64,000 nucleotides of DNA from an uncultured Prevotellaceae bacterium (GTDB taxonomy: Bacteria; Bacteroidota; Bacteroidia; Bacteroidales; Bacteroidaceae): contig CACXIP010000012.1 in NCBI GenBank assembly GCA_902767775.1, positions 1 through 64,000 on the forward strand, written 5' to 3'. Position numbers and translations under genes: made by a program. The notes below the pieces were generated by a model. The model was not told the origin of the DNA. It searched no databases and saw only the letters and a list, made by a program, of their open reading frames with translations. Below are positions 43,001-51,627 of the stretch, piece by piece (position 1 is the first letter of the stretch; the number at the start of each line of letters is the position of its first letter).

Positions 43001-44528
43001 CATCTCAGGCGGTTCAGTCATTGTCACATCCCTCTCCAACGCCAACCAGCCCAAGGGCAACCTCGGTGCAGCTACCAACATAGCCAACCGCTTCGTCATC
43101 GAGAACGGCGCAGAGCTGCGCACCACTACAGCCGTCACCAACGGTTCTGCCATGCAGGTAGTAGGTGACGAAGGCGGTGTCATCAACAATCTCGGTGACT
43201 ACATCGTTGGCCGTGCCATCAGCGGCACGGTGCTCAACAAGAAGGGTTCGGGATGGATGAAACTCAATGTCGCCAACACCAACCTCAACCGTCTTATCAT
43301 CACCGCCGGCACCGTGCAGTGCATCAGTTGCAACGTCCCGGCACAGACGGTGGAGTTCCAAGGCGGCACTCTGTCAGAGAACACCAGCACGAGCTACAAA
43401 ATCCATGTGCCACAAGGCAAGCGCGGCACTTGGAACCTGATTGACCGCGGCACGTTCAGCAACAAAATCACAGGCCAAGGCACACTGACCGTCTATTGCC
43501 CCATCGTGGTGCTCACCAACGGTCAAGCCACCCGCACCCAGATTACCGGCAACTGGTCGGACTTCGAGGGTATCATCTCCTGCAAGACATACAGCAGCAC
43601 CGCACCCTTCACGTTTGACAACAGCTACGGCATGCCCAAGGCAACGCTCAACATTCCCTCCGATGTCATCGTGCAGAACAGTGGAAAGTCTTTCCGCATC
43701 GGCCGCATTACCGGCAACGGCAGCCTTGGCGGCACCTGCTCCTTCAGTCAGAGCGGCAACTCCGGCATCAACACATGGCAGATAGGCGATGACACCAACT
43801 GGACATGGAGCGGCAAGGTGACCTCAAACGCCAACTTTGCGAAAGTAGGCAAAGGCACCGTCACATGCAGCGGAACGAGCGACAACACCGGTTCATTCTC
43901 CATCAACGAGGGCGAGCTGCTCTTGAAGTCTGGTCAGACAGGCAAGGGCCGCCTCATCGTGGCGAAGGACGGAATGCTCTCCGGAACCAACACCGCAGCC
44001 AAACCATTTGCCAACTCCAGCATCACTGTGAACGGCACGGTGCGCCCAGGCAATACCGCATCATCGTACATCGGCACCCTTTATTTCGGCAACAAGGACA
44101 TTACCTTCGCCGCCGGCAGCGTGCTGCAGTTCACCATCCGCCAGTGCGCCACTCAGAGCAGCAACGGCGGCACTTCCATCGAGGATGTCAACACCCTGAC
44201 GCTGAACGGTACGCTGCGTGTCAACCTCGCCAGCAACCACACGCTGCAAGCTGGTGACTCCATCCGTCTTTGGAAAGCCAACAAACTGGCAGGCACCCCC
44301 ACCATCGAGTTGCCCGACGGCATCGAATGGGACACCGACCGTCTGTCAGAAGGTTTGCTCTTCGTCAAGTCAGTCTCCGACGGCATTGCCCCGCTCCGCT
44401 ACGTCCGCAGCGAGTCTAATGATATCTACGACCTCAACGGCCGCCTCGTGCGCAAGGATGCCACCACCACCGAAGGCCTGCCCTCAGGCATTTATGTGAG
44501 AAGAGGCAAGAAGATTATTGTGAGGTGA
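40032..44528 (+). CDS. giant PL11-type rhamnogalacturonan lyase with adhesin-like C-terminal region
   Basis: 1498 aa. Signal peptide (LLGILMMVCALTVHAQ), then a polysaccharide lyase family 11-like catalytic region to about residue 620: MEKLDRG-type opening RVTDKLDRGLVAV, the calcium-binding ALADVDGDGVSEFLVKR, YDWDGDGCAEVLL and ADVDWDGRDEIVFGSM, ending GMVWESMGYNQPPH. It cleaves the rhamnogalacturonan I backbone of pectin. The remaining 880 or so residues are repeated beta structures like autotransporter-associated beta-strand (PATR) repeats (NSYTGGTRISGGSVIV, GTVTCSGTSDNTGSFSINEG), closing with a sorting-like tail DIYDLNGRLVRK ... SGIYVRRGKKIIVR. PL11 enzymes are usually about 600-700 aa, so the fusion is remarkable. 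ATG 40032 is preferred; 40008 would add eight residues. Confidence 0.88.
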   Translation: MRRRILLGILMMVCALTVHAQRVTDKLDRGLVAVPSGSGAFVSWRIFGEEYYDTQYNLYRNGTKVNSKPLSVSNYKDPQGTAGSRYQVAAVVRGVEQEKSAEVQRLSSQYMQYAVKPIYSRRGTNISRDYNINDIALADVDGDGVSEFLVKRNYGPDGSSVANDSAYNHIECYNIKGDRLWYIDLGPNMVSGPDEQYDAVGYDWDGDGCAEVLLRGADNMIIHHADGTETKIGNMNVNTRNTVLQTANMTYTNSGAEYLLYLNGKTGKPYPIGTNGALWMTYPLPRGNANDWGDGYGHRSTKHYFAAPFLDGRHPFIFLGRGCYTKHHMKAFSVDPTTHQLNLYWEWKSGDSGPYFGQGYHNFGIADVDWDGRDEIVFGSMVIDDNGKGLSTTGLGHGDAQHCSDFDPYRHGQEIFDCNEDQPAMNYRNATTSKIYYRLQSTGDDGRAVCGNFSNAYPGCIGQSSQSGVVSTVADKVISGAPNGFAMNFRIYWDGDLLEEALDGASSREGASRVFKADGTTVFTANGTANCNWTKNTPSATGDILGDWREEIIVRTTDNNYIRIYTTDIETPWRNYTLWHDHQYRQGMVWESMGYNQPPHASYFLGELEDITVAPPPLTMTNRTEVGNGGTIGTNLNDQHVIVCETNNTTVNVADGASPWVMTFNVPSWVQGTNSTVLNGNAKINYEYYTCQVEGGAFSGATRLVKQGDGILNLPKVAEEHTGNTDIWAGTVNFDGTMLKSSMWLNRFAELNTDGGQFRSIKMDYDAKLRPGRADNRGTVATDTLLLGFGSRVVLDIYPDLSADQVNTRVLTIETKDWKYGPQYLTPVFEFVNHGTELTSGRYDIGKAENITGELSDIRIEGLGMSKKCTLIQEDGRLWLEVSDMRDNTEIYWAGTESDEWNISETANFLNHGEQDVFVPGDKVILNDDALLSSVTLNTEIETDSIIFDNSSKAYTLKGNGAIVGNTTLVKRGSNTLTISTNNSYTGGTRISGGSVIVTSLSNANQPKGNLGAATNIANRFVIENGAELRTTTAVTNGSAMQVVGDEGGVINNLGDYIVGRAISGTVLNKKGSGWMKLNVANTNLNRLIITAGTVQCISCNVPAQTVEFQGGTLSENTSTSYKIHVPQGKRGTWNLIDRGTFSNKITGQGTLTVYCPIVVLTNGQATRTQITGNWSDFEGIISCKTYSSTAPFTFDNSYGMPKATLNIPSDVIVQNSGKSFRIGRITGNGSLGGTCSFSQSGNSGINTWQIGDDTNWTWSGKVTSNANFAKVGKGTVTCSGTSDNTGSFSINEGELLLKSGQTGKGRLIVAKDGMLSGTNTAAKPFANSSITVNGTVRPGNTASSYIGTLYFGNKDITFAAGSVLQFTIRQCATQSSNGGTSIEDVNTLTLNGTLRVNLASNHTLQAGDSIRLWKANKLAGTPTIELPDGIEWDTDRLSEGLLFVKSVSDGIAPLRYVRSESNDIYDLNGRLVRKDATTTEGLPSGIYVRRGKKIIVR

Positions 44529-44533
44529 TTTAT

Positions 44534-44580
44534 CTCCGGAAAATCCGGAAAATCCGGATTTTCCGGAAAACCCGGAGAAC
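44534..44580. repeat. AATCCGGAA-type satellite, array 2
   Basis: Five units of a 9-bp repeat with CCGGAAAAT core directly after the PL11 gene, the same family as 38071-38151, placed on the far side of the GH20-PL11 pair. Confidence 0.85.
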
Positions 44581-44603
44581 CCAAGATGTCCGGGCCGGAT
44601 ATC

Positions 44604-44645
44604 AAGAATAAAAAAAGCCCTCGTTTGAGGGCTTTTTTTATTCTT
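44604..44645. terminator. strong bidirectional terminator between PL11 and trxA
   Basis: Perfect 19-bp stem (AAGAATAAAAAAAGCCCTC and its complement) with a GTTT loop. A- and T-runs on both sides serve the convergent transcripts. Confidence 0.95.
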
Positions 44646-44653
44646 GAGGAGTT

Positions 44654-44968
44654 TTACAAAAGAGCTTCGAATTTCTCCTTGATTTTGGCCTTGGGAACAG
44701 CGCCTACGAGGCGGTCGACCACTTTTCCGTCCTTGAAGAAAAGGACGGTGGGGATGTTGCGGATACCGAACTCCATGGCGACATCGTCAGCCTCTTCCAC
44801 GTCACATTTTGCTACGGTGATTCGACCATCATATTCCTCAGCCAGTTCGCTGATGATAGGGGCAATCATGCGGCATGGACCGCACCATGTGGCCCAGAAG
44901 TCAATGACCAAAGGCAGGTTGCCATTTTTGACGTCCTCAAAATTCTCGTTTGTGATTGTTACTTCCAT
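44654..44968 (-). CDS. trxA: thioredoxin
   Basis: 104-aa cytoplasmic thiol-disulfide oxidoreductase with the WCGPC active site in DFWATWCGPCRMIAP, the cis-Pro in RNIPTVLFF and the usual GAVPKAKIKEKFEALL end. It follows dnaE on the same strand with a 77-nt gap. Confidence 0.96.
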   Translation of the reverse strand: MEVTITNENFEDVKNGNLPLVIDFWATWCGPCRMIAPIISELAEEYDGRITVAKCDVEEADDVAMEFGIRNIPTVLFFKDGKVVDRLVGAVPKAKIKEKFEALL

Positions 44969-45045
44969 TGTTTCTGTATTTTTTGGTGAATAATAATGTC
45001 ATGACTGTATGTTCTCCTAATATGATAGAGCAAACATCGTGCCAA

Positions 45046-48000
45046 TTAATTGATAAAGTATTCCATACCCTCAGTTTGTTCAATAAAGTTGATGAGTTTA
45101 GCACTCACCTCCACCGATTTGGCACGGCTGCGGAGTTGCAATTTGCCATTGACGTCATGAAACTGTATGTAGAGTGACGTTTTGCCCGGACTCTCGTCTA
45201 CCGCCGCCACGAAATCGCTGACAGAAGCCGCATCAATGGTGTCGCCGTTCATCACCACGGTAAGGCGGTTGATGGCTTTCTCTTTGACAGTCTGCAAGAA
45301 CTGTATGTCGCCGATGCGGACGTCGTAGATGTTGGAGTCGCGGAATCTCTGCATCGCCTTTGCTGTGACATAAATGGTGGAAGCCTCATTGAACATCCCC
45401 CTCCATTTTGCCCATTCCTCACCAAACAGAGCCAGTTCGCCCGACCCTGTAAAGTCCTCGATGGTGACAAAACCGCACGGTGTGCCATTTCGGCTGAATT
45501 TCGCCTTCACAGCTGTCACCACCCCACCGAATGTGATGGTCTCCTTCTTGACGAGCTGGTCTTTATCCGCCAGTTCGGGGCAGTGCGTGTTGCACATATG
45601 GTTGAGAATCATCCTAAACTCATCCAGCGGATGAGCAGAGAGATAGATGCCCACGAGGTCGCGCTCTCGGTTGAGACGCTCGATGTTGCTCCACGGCTCA
45701 CTCTCCGGGATGGGCGGTGTGGCGATTTCGATTTCCTCCGCCCCGAAGAGCGACATCTGTGCCTGCTGCTGCTCCGCCTGATACAACTGTCCGAAGCGCA
45801 CGAGTGTGTCGAGGAACACATCCCCTTTGTTGTTGGGCGCAAGATAACGCTCCCTTGCCACGCCGAAGCTGTCGAATCCCCCACTGAGGACCAGGCTCTC
45901 GAAACATTTGCGGTTGGCAGCCGAGAGGTTGACCCTCTTCACCAAGTCGAAGACATCCTTGTAAGGTCCGTTGGCATCCCGTTCCGAGATGATGGCCTCA
46001 GCAGCCGATGAGCCCATGCCCTTGATGGCAGCCAGTCCGAAACGTATGGCTCCCTCTTTGTTGACACTGAACTTATGGCGGCTCTCGTTGACATCAGGTC
46101 CGAGGGTCTCGATGCCCATCGCCTTGCACTCATCCATAAGTTTGGTGATTTCCGTGATGTTGTCCAAGTTGCGGCTCATGACGGCAGCCATGTATTCAGC
46201 CGGGTAGTGCGCCTTGAGATAAGCTGTCTGGTAAGCGACCCACGAATAGCATGTGGCATGGCTCTTGTTGAAGGCGTATGAGGCAAATTTCTTCCAGTCC
46301 TCCCATATTTTCTTCAGCACCGTCTCGTCGTAGCCGTTTTTCTTTCCTCCCTGATAAAACAGTCCCTCGAGTTCCTGCATCTTGTCGATGAGTTTCTTTC
46401 CCATCGCCTTGCGCAGCGTGTCGGACTGTCCGCGTGTGAAATTCGCCAACTGTCGGGAGAGAAGCATCACCTGCTCCTGATAGACCGTGATGCCATAGGT
46501 ATCCTTGAGGTATTTCTCCATGCACGGGATATCGTACGTGATGCGCGAGGGGTCTTTCTTTCTCGCGATGAACTCTGGGATATAGTCCATAGGCCCTGGG
46601 CGGTAGAGTGCGTTCATAGCGATGAGATCCTCAAAGACCGACGGTTGCAGTTCACGCAGGTATTTCTGCATACCTGCCGACTCAAACTGGAAGGTGCCAA
46701 TGGTACGCCCCTCGCAGTAGAGCTGGTAGGTGAGCGGGTCGTCGATGGGGATGCTGTCGATGTCGATTTTCTTCCCTGTTGAGAGCCGCACGTTCTCCAC
46801 CGCCTCCTTGAGGATGGAGAGAGTCTTGAGTCCGAGGAAGTCCATTTTGATGAGTCCTGTCTCCTCGATGACATGTCCGTCGTATTGTGTGCAGAGCAAC
46901 TTGTGTCCTGGGTCTGCCTTGTCCTCAGCGGTGGATACCGGCACCCAGTCGCTGATAGCATCGCGGCAGATGATGGTGCCGCAGGCATGGATGCCTGTAT
47001 TGCGGACAGTGCCCTCGAGCATTCGCGCATACATGATGGTGTTGCGCATCCGTATGTCGGTCGATGCCTGCGCCTCCCGCAGTTCCGGCACGACGCGTAT
47101 GGCGTTGTCCAGGTTCATCTTCAGTCCGTCGGGCAATCGGTCGGGTATGGCCTTGCATAGTCTGTTGCTCTCCTCGAGCGGCAGCCGCTCCACCCTTGCC
47201 ACGTCGCGCAAGGAGTTTTTTGTCGCCATGCTGCCGTATGTGATGATGTGTGCCACCTTCTCATGGCCGTATTTGTCCTCCACCCATTCGAGCACTCTTC
47301 CTCGCCCGTCATCGTCGAAGTCGGTGTCAATATCGGGAAGAGAGATACGGTCGGGATTGAGAAATCGCTCGAACAGCAAGTCATATTTGATGGGGTCGAT
47401 GCGGGTGATGCCCAGGCAATAGGCCACCACAGACCCAGCCGCTGAACCACGTCCCGGTCCCACCATCACATCGAGTTCATCGCGTGCGACATTGATGAAG
47501 TCCTGCACGATGAGGAAGTAGCCAGGGAATCCCATGGTCTTCATGATGTGCAATTCGAAGTTGACCCGCTCACGCACCTCTTCGGGCAAAGGGTCACCAT
47601 AGAGCCGCTTGGCTCCGTCGTATGCCAACTTGGCCAGGTAGTCAGCCTCGAACTTGATGCGGTAGAGTTTGTCGATGCCGCCAAGTTTCTTGATTTTTTT
47701 CTCACCCTCTTCCCGCGACATGATTTCGTTGCCGTTCTCATCGCGCGTGAATTCCTCGAAGAGTTGTTCCGGCGTGATGCGTTGTCTCACTTCCTCCTCC
47801 GTGCCGAAGCTTTCAGGAATGGGAAAGAACGGCATGATGGGGGCATGGTCGATGGAATAGGTCTCTACCTTGTCGAGAATCTCGCAAGTATTGTCCAATG
47901 CCTCCGGGACGTCGGAGAAGATGTCGTTCATCTCCTGCCTTGTCTTGAACCATTCCTGTTTGGAATAAAGCATTCGCGTGGGGTCGTCGAGGTCTTTTCC

Positions 48001-48744
48001 CGTCGAGAGGCAAAGCAGATGGTCGTGTGCCTCCGCATTGTCCTGATTGACAAAATGCGCATCATTGGTACATACCAGTTTGATGCCATATTCCTTTGCC
48101 AGTTCGATGAGCACCTTGTTCGCCTGCTGCTGCAATGGGAAGGTCTCGCGGTTGGCTCTTATATTAGGATCACGTACCTCATGTCTTTGGAGTTCCAAGT
48201 AATAATCCTCTCCGAAGACCCTTTGGTGCCACTCGATGGCCTCCCGTGCCCCTTTGATATCACCCTTGAGAATCTTGTCGGGCACCTCGCCTGCGATGCA
48301 CGCCGAGCACACGATGAGTCCTTCATGAAACTGTTCCAAGTCCTTATGGTCGGTTCTTGGACGCATATAGTATCCATCCACCCATGCTCTTGACACCAGT
48401 TTGATGAGGTTTTTGTAGCCCTTATAGTTTTTTGCGAGCAGGATGAGGTGGTAACCGCCGAGGTCCTCCTTGGAATCCTTTTGGCTTTTGTCTCCCCGCC
48501 GCGCCACATAGACCTCGCATCCAAAGATAGGTTTGAACGGAGTTTTTCCCTCCTCCTTCAGTTTTTTGTTTTTCTTGTTGCAGTAGTTGAACAGTTCCTT
48601 GACGCCCATCATGTTGCCATGGTCGGTAATCGCCATGCCACGCATACCGTCGGCGATAGCTTTGTCAACGAGTTTGCTGATGCTCGACTGTCCGTCGAGC
48701 ACTGAATAATAGGTATGTACATGCAAGTGTACGAAGTCTCTCAT
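45046..48744 (-). CDS. dnaE: DNA polymerase III alpha subunit
   Basis: Replicative polymerase, 1232 aa. N-terminal PHP domain (FVHLHVHTYYSVLDGQSSIS, ITDHGNMMGVKE), palm with GPGRGSAAGSVVAYCLGI and the catalytic aspartates in LPDIDTDFDDDGR, finger/tandem HhH region (AAIKGMGSSAAEAIISERDA) and the C-terminal OB-fold (ITFGGVVTAVKAKFSRNG, FTGSGELALFGEEW). The length fits the DnaE1 class of Bacteroidota. No large insertion or intein is seen. Confidence 0.97.
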   Translation of the reverse strand: MRDFVHLHVHTYYSVLDGQSSISKLVDKAIADGMRGMAITDHGNMMGVKELFNYCNKKNKKLKEEGKTPFKPIFGCEVYVARRGDKSQKDSKEDLGGYHLILLAKNYKGYKNLIKLVSRAWVDGYYMRPRTDHKDLEQFHEGLIVCSACIAGEVPDKILKGDIKGAREAIEWHQRVFGEDYYLELQRHEVRDPNIRANRETFPLQQQANKVLIELAKEYGIKLVCTNDAHFVNQDNAEAHDHLLCLSTGKDLDDPTRMLYSKQEWFKTRQEMNDIFSDVPEALDNTCEILDKVETYSIDHAPIMPFFPIPESFGTEEEVRQRITPEQLFEEFTRDENGNEIMSREEGEKKIKKLGGIDKLYRIKFEADYLAKLAYDGAKRLYGDPLPEEVRERVNFELHIMKTMGFPGYFLIVQDFINVARDELDVMVGPGRGSAAGSVVAYCLGITRIDPIKYDLLFERFLNPDRISLPDIDTDFDDDGRGRVLEWVEDKYGHEKVAHIITYGSMATKNSLRDVARVERLPLEESNRLCKAIPDRLPDGLKMNLDNAIRVVPELREAQASTDIRMRNTIMYARMLEGTVRNTGIHACGTIICRDAISDWVPVSTAEDKADPGHKLLCTQYDGHVIEETGLIKMDFLGLKTLSILKEAVENVRLSTGKKIDIDSIPIDDPLTYQLYCEGRTIGTFQFESAGMQKYLRELQPSVFEDLIAMNALYRPGPMDYIPEFIARKKDPSRITYDIPCMEKYLKDTYGITVYQEQVMLLSRQLANFTRGQSDTLRKAMGKKLIDKMQELEGLFYQGGKKNGYDETVLKKIWEDWKKFASYAFNKSHATCYSWVAYQTAYLKAHYPAEYMAAVMSRNLDNITEITKLMDECKAMGIETLGPDVNESRHKFSVNKEGAIRFGLAAIKGMGSSAAEAIISERDANGPYKDVFDLVKRVNLSAANRKCFESLVLSGGFDSFGVARERYLAPNNKGDVFLDTLVRFGQLYQAEQQQAQMSLFGAEEIEIATPPIPESEPWSNIERLNRERDLVGIYLSAHPLDEFRMILNHMCNTHCPELADKDQLVKKETITFGGVVTAVKAKFSRNGTPCGFVTIEDFTGSGELALFGEEWAKWRGMFNEASTIYVTAKAMQRFRDSNIYDVRIGDIQFLQTVKEKAINRLTVVMNGDTIDAASVSDFVAAVDESPGKTSLYIQFHDVNGKLQLRSRAKSVEVSAKLINFIEQTEGMEYFIN

Positions 48745-48871
48745 ATATGTTGGATTTGTTCTTTGTTTTGAAAAAATAATTGTTTGTTACAATTTTAAAA
48801 AGCTATTGAAAAGGAATTAATAGTATCTTTATTTTTTAACATATAATTACCATAAATTGTTCGTATAATTG

Positions 48872-49309
48872 CTAATAATAGACTGGTTCCATATTCTTGT
48901 CGAGCAAAAAACATTCATTGGAATCTTCACTGTATCCATAACGCTCACCCTGTAAACTCGGTTGTCCAAAGTTGATGAGCAGACCAATAGGTTTATGCGT
49001 TAGCCTAAGGTAGTTAAAAAGCTGAGCACGATGAGCAGAATTCAATTCTTCAACCGACTTCAACTCAACCACCACCTCTCCAACCATAAGGTCTGCTTGG
49101 TAAAATTTCTCCAGTTTATGATGTTTGTAATAGCAGTGTAACTGTTTCTCTCGTTCATTTGGGATGTTGCGGTCAAGTAGTTCCAGATGCAGTGCCTCGT
49201 TATAAACAGGCTCCAATAGTCCCCAGCTCATCTCTCCATGGACGTCCATTGCCGCTCCGATGATTTTATATACAATATCCTTGTATTGCTTGAAATCTTC
49301 TATACCCAT
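48872..49309 (-). CDS. GxxExxY family protein (PDDEXK nuclease-like)
   Basis: 145-aa soluble protein with the name motif in GLLEPVYNEALHLEL and the core DLMVGEVVVELKSVEEL, which fits the PD-(D/E)xK pattern (Asp in QADLMV, Glu-x-Lys in VELKS). The ending HRAQLFNYLRLTHKPIGLLINFG is diagnostic. Members are widespread in Bacteroidota, often next to unrelated genes; the biological role is not known to me. It is transcribed toward dnaE with a 127-nt AT-rich gap. Confidence 0.9.
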   Translation of the reverse strand: MGIEDFKQYKDIVYKIIGAAMDVHGEMSWGLLEPVYNEALHLELLDRNIPNEREKQLHCYYKHHKLEKFYQADLMVGEVVVELKSVEELNSAHRAQLFNYLRLTHKPIGLLINFGQPSLQGERYGYSEDSNECFLLDKNMEPVYY

Positions 49310-49497
49310 GTCATTAAAAAATTTAATGATTAATTCAAGGTAATTCGTGTAAAAAAACTAGAATAATAAAGATTTATAAGTATTTATGTATATTATCGTT
49401 TACCAAATAATTGTTTGCTGATTTCCGTCACTTCAAGTGAACAGCGGTTCAAAGTTACATGGAAAAAATGGCATTACCAAAGAATGGAGTTTAAAAA

Positions 49498-49529
49498 TTT
49501 GGATGATTGATGAAAAAGAATTACCTTTG
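49498..49529 (+). promoter_or_regulatory. promoter of the psd-pssA-DUF4834 operon
   Basis: TTTG (49498-49501), 20 nt, TACCTTTG (49522-49529), 23 nt before the psd ATG. Confidence 0.75.
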
Positions 49530-49552
49530 CACTACCATACTATCCGTGAAAA

Positions 49553-50248
49553 ATGGGAAAGCGAATCCGTAAGCTCAAGAAACAACGTCTGCACAGTGAA
49601 GGCAACGATACACTGATCTTCAGTCTCTTCTTTCTGATTGCCGTCGCAGTCATATTATGGCGCAGTTTTGACTCCAAGGTGCCGTTTTGGTGCTTTGTGG
49701 GTGTATTTTCCGTACTCTACGGCATCGTGCTCAACTTTTTCAGGTGCCCCATCCGTTTTCTTGACATTGACGACACGAAAGGAATAGTTGTCGCTCCTGC
49801 CGACGGCCGTGTTGTGGTAGTGGAAGAGGTAGATGAGGACGAGTATTTCCATGACCGCCGACTGATGGTCTCCATCTTCATGAGTCTTTTCAATGTCCAC
49901 GCCAACTGGTTTCCCGTTGACGGCCGTGTGACGATGGTAAAGCACCAAGATGGCAATTTCCACAAGGCATGGCTGCCGAAGGCGAGTGAGGAGAATGAGC
50001 ATGCCGACATCATGATAGAGACGCCTGAGGGCATTTCCATATTGTGCCGCCAGATAGCCGGTGCCGTAGCCCGTCGCATCGTGACCTATGCCAAGGTGGG
50101 CGAGGAGTGCGACATCGACGACCACTTGGGCTTCATCAAGTTCGGTTCGCGTGTGGATGTCTATCTCCCATTAGACACCGAGGTATGTGTGAAAATGGGT
50201 CAGTCGACGACAGGCGACCAGACCATCATCGCCAAACTGAGAACGTGA
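49553..50248 (+). CDS. psd: phosphatidylserine decarboxylase proenzyme
   Basis: Makes phosphatidylethanolamine from phosphatidylserine at the inner membrane. 231 aa of the short Psd family: hydrophobic N-terminal hairpin ([30 protein letters not shown]), [15 protein letters not shown], the [16 protein letters not shown] block, and the self-cleavage site [10 protein letters not shown], where Gly-Ser yields the pyruvoyl group. It overlaps pssA by one base. Confidence 0.95.
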   Translation: MGKRIRKLKKQRLHSEGNDTLIFSLFFLIAVAVILWRSFDSKVPFWCFVGVFSVLYGIVLNFFRCPIRFLDIDDTKGIVVAPADGRVVVVEEVDEDEYFHDRRLMVSIFMSLFNVHANWFPVDGRVTMVKHQDGNFHKAWLPKASEENEHADIMIETPEGISILCRQIAGAVARRIVTYAKVGEECDIDDHLGFIKFGSRVDVYLPLDTEVCVKMGQSTTGDQTIIAKLRT

Positions 50249-50973
50249 TGTCAAATTTCGTGACAAGAAACATCCCCAACACGCTCACCTGCTGCAACCT
50301 GCTCTCAGGTTGTGTAGCCACAGCATTTGCCTTTGGCGGCAACCAGCGCATGGCGTTGCTGATGATTGTCATCGGTGCCGCCTTTGATTTTATTGACGGC
50401 ATGAGTGCCCGTCTTTTAGGTGTGTCCTCCCCCATCGGCAAGGAGTTGGACTCTTTGGCCGACGATGTCACCTTTGGAGTTGCTCCCGCAACGATGGTGT
50501 TCACCCTGATGTTCCAACTGAACTATCCAGAGTGGCTTGACGCCCATCGCGACATCCTTCCCTATGCAGCCTACTTGATTGCTGCCTTCTCTGCCTTACG
50601 TTTGGCGAAATTCAATATCGACGAACGGCAAACTACCCAATTCATCGGTCTCCCCACGCCAGCCAATGCTCTTTTCTGGGGCTCGCTCATTGTGGGTGGC
50701 GGCAAGCATCTTACCCATCATGCGTATGGTCTGCTCATCGTACTTTTGCTCATCGTGCTGAGTTGTTGGATTCTGGTGGCAGAGATACCGCTCTTTGCCC
50801 TGAAGTTCAAGCACTGGGGTTGGAAGGATAACGAGGTGAAGTACATCTTCGTGCTTTCATGCATCCCTCTTCTCGCCATTTTAGGTGTGTCGGGGCTTGC
50901 CGTGATTATAGCATGGTATGTAGTCCTTTCTCTTTTCTCCAACAGGTATAGGAGTGAATCCGCAGTCCATTAG
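50248..50973 (+). CDS. pssA: CDP-diacylglycerol--serine O-phosphatidyltransferase
   Basis: Supplies phosphatidylserine for Psd. 241-aa polytopic membrane protein with the CDP-alcohol phosphotransferase motif DFIDGMSARLLGVSSPIG followed by KELDSLADD (DGxxAR...GxxxDxxxD). ATG at 50248 overlaps the psd TGA (TGATG-type coupling); the longer open frame from 50044 is a shadow. Together with psd it forms the phosphatidylethanolamine branch of phospholipid synthesis. Confidence 0.96.
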   Translation: MSNFVTRNIPNTLTCCNLLSGCVATAFAFGGNQRMALLMIVIGAAFDFIDGMSARLLGVSSPIGKELDSLADDVTFGVAPATMVFTLMFQLNYPEWLDAHRDILPYAAYLIAAFSALRLAKFNIDERQTTQFIGLPTPANALFWGSLIVGGGKHLTHHAYGLLIVLLLIVLSCWILVAEIPLFALKFKHWGWKDNEVKYIFVLSCIPLLAILGVSGLAVIIAWYVVLSLFSNRYRSESAVH

Positions 50974-50976
50974 CCT

Positions 50977-51237
50977 ATGTTCATCCTCAAGTTCTTTTTC
51001 TTCATCTTCCTCATCGGCTTGTTTGCCGTGTTGTTTTTTGCGCTGCGTGTGTATCTTACCATGCGGAAGATGAGGGACCAGTTTCGCAAGCAGTATACTC
51101 AGGACGAGATGCCCAGAGGCACGCACACGACCACGGAGACGGGCGAGACCATCACGGACACGCGCGCTCCCCAACGCTCAAACCGCAAGATTATCGACGA
51201 CAACGAAGGTGAATACGTGGATTTTGTGGAAGAGTGA
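50977..51237 (+). CDS. DUF4834 family small membrane protein
   Basis: 86 aa: one N-terminal TM helix (FFFFIFLIGLFAVLFFALRV) and a short charged tail ending NEGEYVDFVEE, the DUF4834 layout. It starts 3 nt after pssA, so it belongs to the phospholipid operon. Function unknown; a regulatory or scaffold role for the neighbouring enzymes is only a guess from position. Confidence 0.85.
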   Translation: MFILKFFFFIFLIGLFAVLFFALRVYLTMRKMRDQFRKQYTQDEMPRGTHTTTETGETITDTRAPQRSNRKIIDDNEGEYVDFVEE

Positions 51238-51266
51238 TTTTTTTGTTTCTCACGAATTTTCATAAC

Positions 51267-51545
51267 AATTCTCTAATTCGATAATTCGGGACAAAAACTA
51301 TCTCACGAATTTGAGAATTAAAGAATTATGATTTAGGGGCATATTCATTGAATAATTCTCCAATTCGATAATTCGGGACAAAAACTATCTCACGAATTTG
51401 AGAATTAAAGAATTATGATTTACGGGCATATAATTCTCTAATTCGATAATTCGGGACAAAAACTATCTCACGAATTTGAGAATTAAAGAATTATGATTTA
51501 TCGGCATATTCATTGAACAATTCTAAAATTCGATAATTTAGGACA
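51267..51545. repeat. three-unit tandem repeat of 87/78/87 bp plus partial fourth unit
   Basis: Units start at 51267, 51354, 51432 and 51519 with AATTCTCTAATTCGATAATT. Each holds an inverted repeat (AATTCTCTAATTCG against CGAATTTGAGAATT), so every unit can fold into a hairpin. The second unit lacks the 9 bases around ATTCATTGA. Confidence 0.9.
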
Positions 51546-51549
51546 AATT

Positions 51550-51593
51550 GTCTAAGTTACCATGTAAGCTGATGCAAACATAGTAACTTAGAC
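51550..51593. repeat. 11-bp perfect inverted repeat after pyrH
   Basis: GTCTAAGTTAC (51550-51560) and its complement (51583-51593) around a 22-base loop. It lies 35 nt beyond the pyrH stop and could be part of its terminator or an isolated mobile-element end. A minus-strand TATGTTTG (51575-51582) within the loop and right arm fits a -7 element but leads to no gene. Confidence 0.6.
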
Positions 51594-51627
51594 ATCATAA
51601 TCATTGGAAAAACGTGAAAAACTGTGG

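Larger units (their letters stand above)
51238..51627. other. 390-bp gene-free region between DUF4834 and pyrH
   Basis: Occupied by the 87-bp tandem repeats and an 11-bp inverted repeat (separate entries). It separates convergent genes, so one role may be transcription termination by the repeated hairpins. Confidence 0.7.

Noticed and set aside
50044-50247. Longer start for pssA
   Set aside because: It lies entirely within psd; the ATG at 50248 gives the normal family N-terminus.
51575-51582. Minus-strand -7 element TATGTTTG after pyrH
   Set aside because: No gene follows within the repeats and no -33 TTTG is present at the right distance.
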